20,866 nucleotides of DNA from Paramacrobiotus richtersi. Lineage: Eukaryota; Tardigrada; Eutardigrada; Parachela; Macrobiotidae. A program made the position numbers and the translations under genes. Below the pieces are notes generated by a model. The model was not told where the DNA came from, ran no database searches, and saw only the letters and a list, made by a program, of their open reading frames with translations. Shown piece after piece: positions 18,405-20,866 of this stretch (positions within the stretch are counted from its first letter, which is position 1; every line of letters starts with the position of its first letter). Location of the stretch: assembly GCA_034698045.1 (NCBI GenBank), contig JAQGAU010001185.1, positions 1 to 20,866 on the forward strand, written 5' to 3'.

Positions 18405-20270
18405 ATGAGTGTCTGGTTTGAGCCAGCAGCGAACAATTCGCTGAATGATGATGAATATTTGGATAAAATGGACAGTGATAGCGAATCGGAGATGGAATTA
18501 CCACTGGAGCTACTAGAGAAAATAATGCAGTTAATGCCGGCATCCCACCATCATTCCTTAACGAGGTGAATTATAAATGGTTACAGAAAAATAAAATAAT
18601 AATTTGACAGGTATATTTGACAGAGATATATGACACACTGTTGTTTCATACTTTTAGCCTTTTTGTTACTTATAATAATTCAAATTTAAAAATCGGGGTT
18701 TTACTTCAAAAAAGTATGTAACCGAAATTACATATGCTAATGAACTTTGGAAAAAGGATTTACAGGGAACAGTGCTATGTGACAAAAGCCGCATTGATAA
18801 AATTAACGGAGCTTTCGCTTGACTGGATCATCTTATAAATTATGCAAACACGGAAGCACTCAAGTGCGTGTAATATAACACGCTAACAATTCGAGTGCGT
18901 GTCGGCATTATGAATAAATGCAATTAATATGTTTGTCGATACGTTTCGAGTGATGTCAAACCGCATTGATTCTGACGGTCGAGGATAAACTTTTGAATAA
19001 AAAAACTGAAATTGTATTGATTTCTTTTACTGCATTAGGTAAGCATACAATCATGACGGACCGGATGGGAGCGTTCTCACGCCTTGTGATAATCAGAAGA
19101 TTATTTTACGTTTTTATTGAAATATTGCTCACATCCGCCTCTCCATGCATGCAAATGATATTTTTTTGCGTCAGATGTTTCGGCGTGAATTTGTTTATTT
19201 GCAGATGTAAATTGATGTTTTGACTATGGTTTTTAAACATACATATATATGTTTTCCTGGAGTTATATATGCGCGTTGACATATTGCTTATTTCAGAAAA
19301 ACACTTACACCATAATAACTAACTATCGTTGTGTTTAACTATCGAACATAGCGTGATCGTAATTTTTCCTTAACTGTATATTAATTTGTTGTTTATCACG
19401 ACTGTTTGTGTGATCGAATCTAAAAGTTTATATTAATTTCTGGGATGAGAACTGCCTACTTCTTTGTTATGTCATTATGCTATACGTGTATACGTAGTCT
19501 CTAATAATATATATATGCATATGGTCTGAAGTTGTCTGTTGACCTTGTTTTATTTGGTCTGCTATAGAGGTTTAAAAGGTTTTTCACCATACACAGTGTG
19601 TATAGGTTTGTTTCTGATGTCTTCCATTTTTTCATGGAAAAGAGAAAGAATGTCTTAACCCCATTAATATTAATCAGCAATGTATTGCGCTGTACAGAAG
19701 TATTCTTTTTTTAGCGTATCCAAAACCTGGCACAGTGTCCTGACCGAACCCCTTCTCAAACGCGAAGTCCTGGTCAACTCGGACCACTTTGACAGCGCCT
19801 GGCAAGCCCACTACCAGACCCTCTTTGCCCTGAAAATCTACGCCGAACACTCCCCCGCCGTCCAAGCCTACGAGCACATCCTGTCGCTGTGGGTGATGCG
19901 CTTCGTCAGCCATCACACCCGCACTCTAATCCTATCGGGGGAGATCTGCAGTAAAGCCCACCTCCTGTGGCCGAGTCTGCGTCATCTCTTGGCTGTCCGG
20001 TGTCCGAAATTGAAGAAAATCGTCTTCCAGACGGGACAGGTGCGGCTGGATGTCCTGTGCAGTATGCCGGATAGTGTGGAGTGTGTGGGGTTGGAGGAGT
20101 GTCGTGTGGTGAAGCGGCACCGGGAGGAGGGCTTTACGGAATGTGTACTGGCTATGAAAGGTCACCAGCGGGTGGGGATCGATCTGCGGAGGGTTGCGGT
20201 GGGGAAAATTGAAGAGGTGTTGAGAAATTCGCAGAAACACCCGAGAACGGATCGAAAAGATTCATGCTAA
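18405..20270 (+). CDS. F-box protein (two exons)
   Basis: Exon 1, 18405-18565, encodes MSVWFEPAANNSLNDDEYLD, an acidic stretch, and LPLELLEKIMQLMP. It ends at AG|GTGAAT in phase 2. Exon 2, 19715-20270, opened by tcttttttttag, continues SVSKTWHSVLTEPLLKR. Joined, LPLELLEKIMQLMP...SLTSVSKTWHSVLTEP is a standard F-box (about residues 30-70), the Skp1-binding part of SCF ubiquitin ligases. The product is 238 residues. The C-terminal part has weakly leucine-rich patterns (LILSGEICSK, LRHLLAVRCPKLKKIVF, VECVGLEECRVV), consistent with a short LRR-type substrate-binding region, and a basic Ser/Lys tail. Exon 2 is clearly more GC-rich than its AT-rich surroundings. The target protein is unknown. Confidence 0.82.
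18566..19714 (+). other. intron of the F-box gene
   Basis: A 1149-nt AT-rich intron. An 85-codon plus-strand frame at 18966-19223 has no splice or domain support. Short TA-rich runs occur near 19240 and 19508. No transposon was recognised. Confidence 0.6.
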
Positions 20271-20866
20271 ATTGTGAAGCGTGATGGTTAGACTACGTGT
20301 CAGTCATGGTTCCTTTTTTTGTTACTTTTCGCTGATTCCGTTATCCATTTTACTCAAAATTGGTTCAGGATGCAGTACTCTAGCCGTTCTTTCTAACACG
20401 ATCTAATGTTGTGTGGAAGTGGTAGATATTACGGATTGTAAATAAATTCATGTACAGAGAAAAGAAATGAAGATATGCTTAATTTGATGGTGACTTGTCG
20501 GATATTTTCTATTTCAAAGCTGCCCTTTTTGGATTAGTATATATGTATAATATTCGAGTGTTAATAAAAGCTAAAATATTGGAGAAAATGGTTTTTGACG
20601 GTTACAGCAACACTATTAGGCGGTAATTGGGGTTACAGTTCATTCCAGTGTATTTAATACAATATTAGACAGTGCGTCGTTTAACGGTATCTCGTAACAT
20701 CAACGGGACTGCATATGATGGAAGCATCAGAAAACTGCATAGAAAACTCGTACGCATTCAGATTTGAAACTGTTTAATACTGATATAATTTTATAACTGT
20801 TTACATTCATAAAATCGGCATATATGTCAATGTAATACAATATACGATTCGGTAGCGGAAAATTGA
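20271..20866 (+). terminator. 3' UTR and flank of the F-box gene with two poly(A) signals
   Basis: AATAAA occurs at 20441-20446 and 20563-20568, 170 and 290 nt after the stop. The remainder to the window end is AT-rich with no coding signal. Confidence 0.5.

Overview
The window is nuclear DNA from an animal with many small introns. Coding exons are comparatively GC-rich, end in GT donors and begin after pyrimidine-AG acceptors. Introns and spacers are AT-rich. There is no bacterial operon structure, no rRNA and no CRISPR. Several introns are only about 57-61 nt long. A compact invertebrate genome (tardigrade or another ecdysozoan) would fit, but that is inference; the sequence alone only proves an intron-rich metazoan. 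Because nearly every gene is split, single open frames understate the content. The annotation was made by reading exons by eye, matching splice phase from exon to exon and, where the family is known, checking each junction against the family.

Left part (1-4000). The 3' end of an unrecognised plus-strand gene runs into the window (3-859). A two-exon minus-strand gene (1305-1924) encodes a 55-residue secreted peptide with a 30-residue, 20-glycine, 7-arginine mature part. Two small plus-strand multi-exon candidates follow (2503-2837 and 2877-3918); I do not recognise either product.

Centre (4230-15945). One gene dominates: a full-length ABCB/P-glycoprotein (MDR1-type) exporter in 22 coding exons, predicted 1396 residues, with the order N-terminal tail, TMD1, NBD1, linker, TMD2, NBD2. 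All 21 introns keep the frame. Both ATP-binding cassettes have intact Walker A, Q-loop, signature, Walker B with catalytic glutamate, and H-loop. The first two exons are inferred. They encode an unusual disordered tail with a duplicated motif, and they splice in phase to the charged segment before TM1. A shorter protein starting at ATG 6004 (1293 residues) is an alternative. Several introns carry duplicated sequence: two copies of a roughly 260-275 bp element in neighbouring introns, a 300 bp tandem duplication in the last intron, and 52 bp and 30 bp tandem repeats.

Right part (16000-20866). A low-confidence minus-strand exon (16745-17122) is followed by a minus-strand gene with a SUEL (galactose/rhamnose-binding lectin) type domain (about 17645-18140, 5' end not found). 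Divergent from it is a two-exon plus-strand F-box protein (18405-20270, 238 residues). The genes do not form an obvious pathway. The transporter, the secreted cationic peptide and the lectin are all surface or secreted functions of the sort used in xenobiotic or microbial defence, but that is only a suggestion from proximity.
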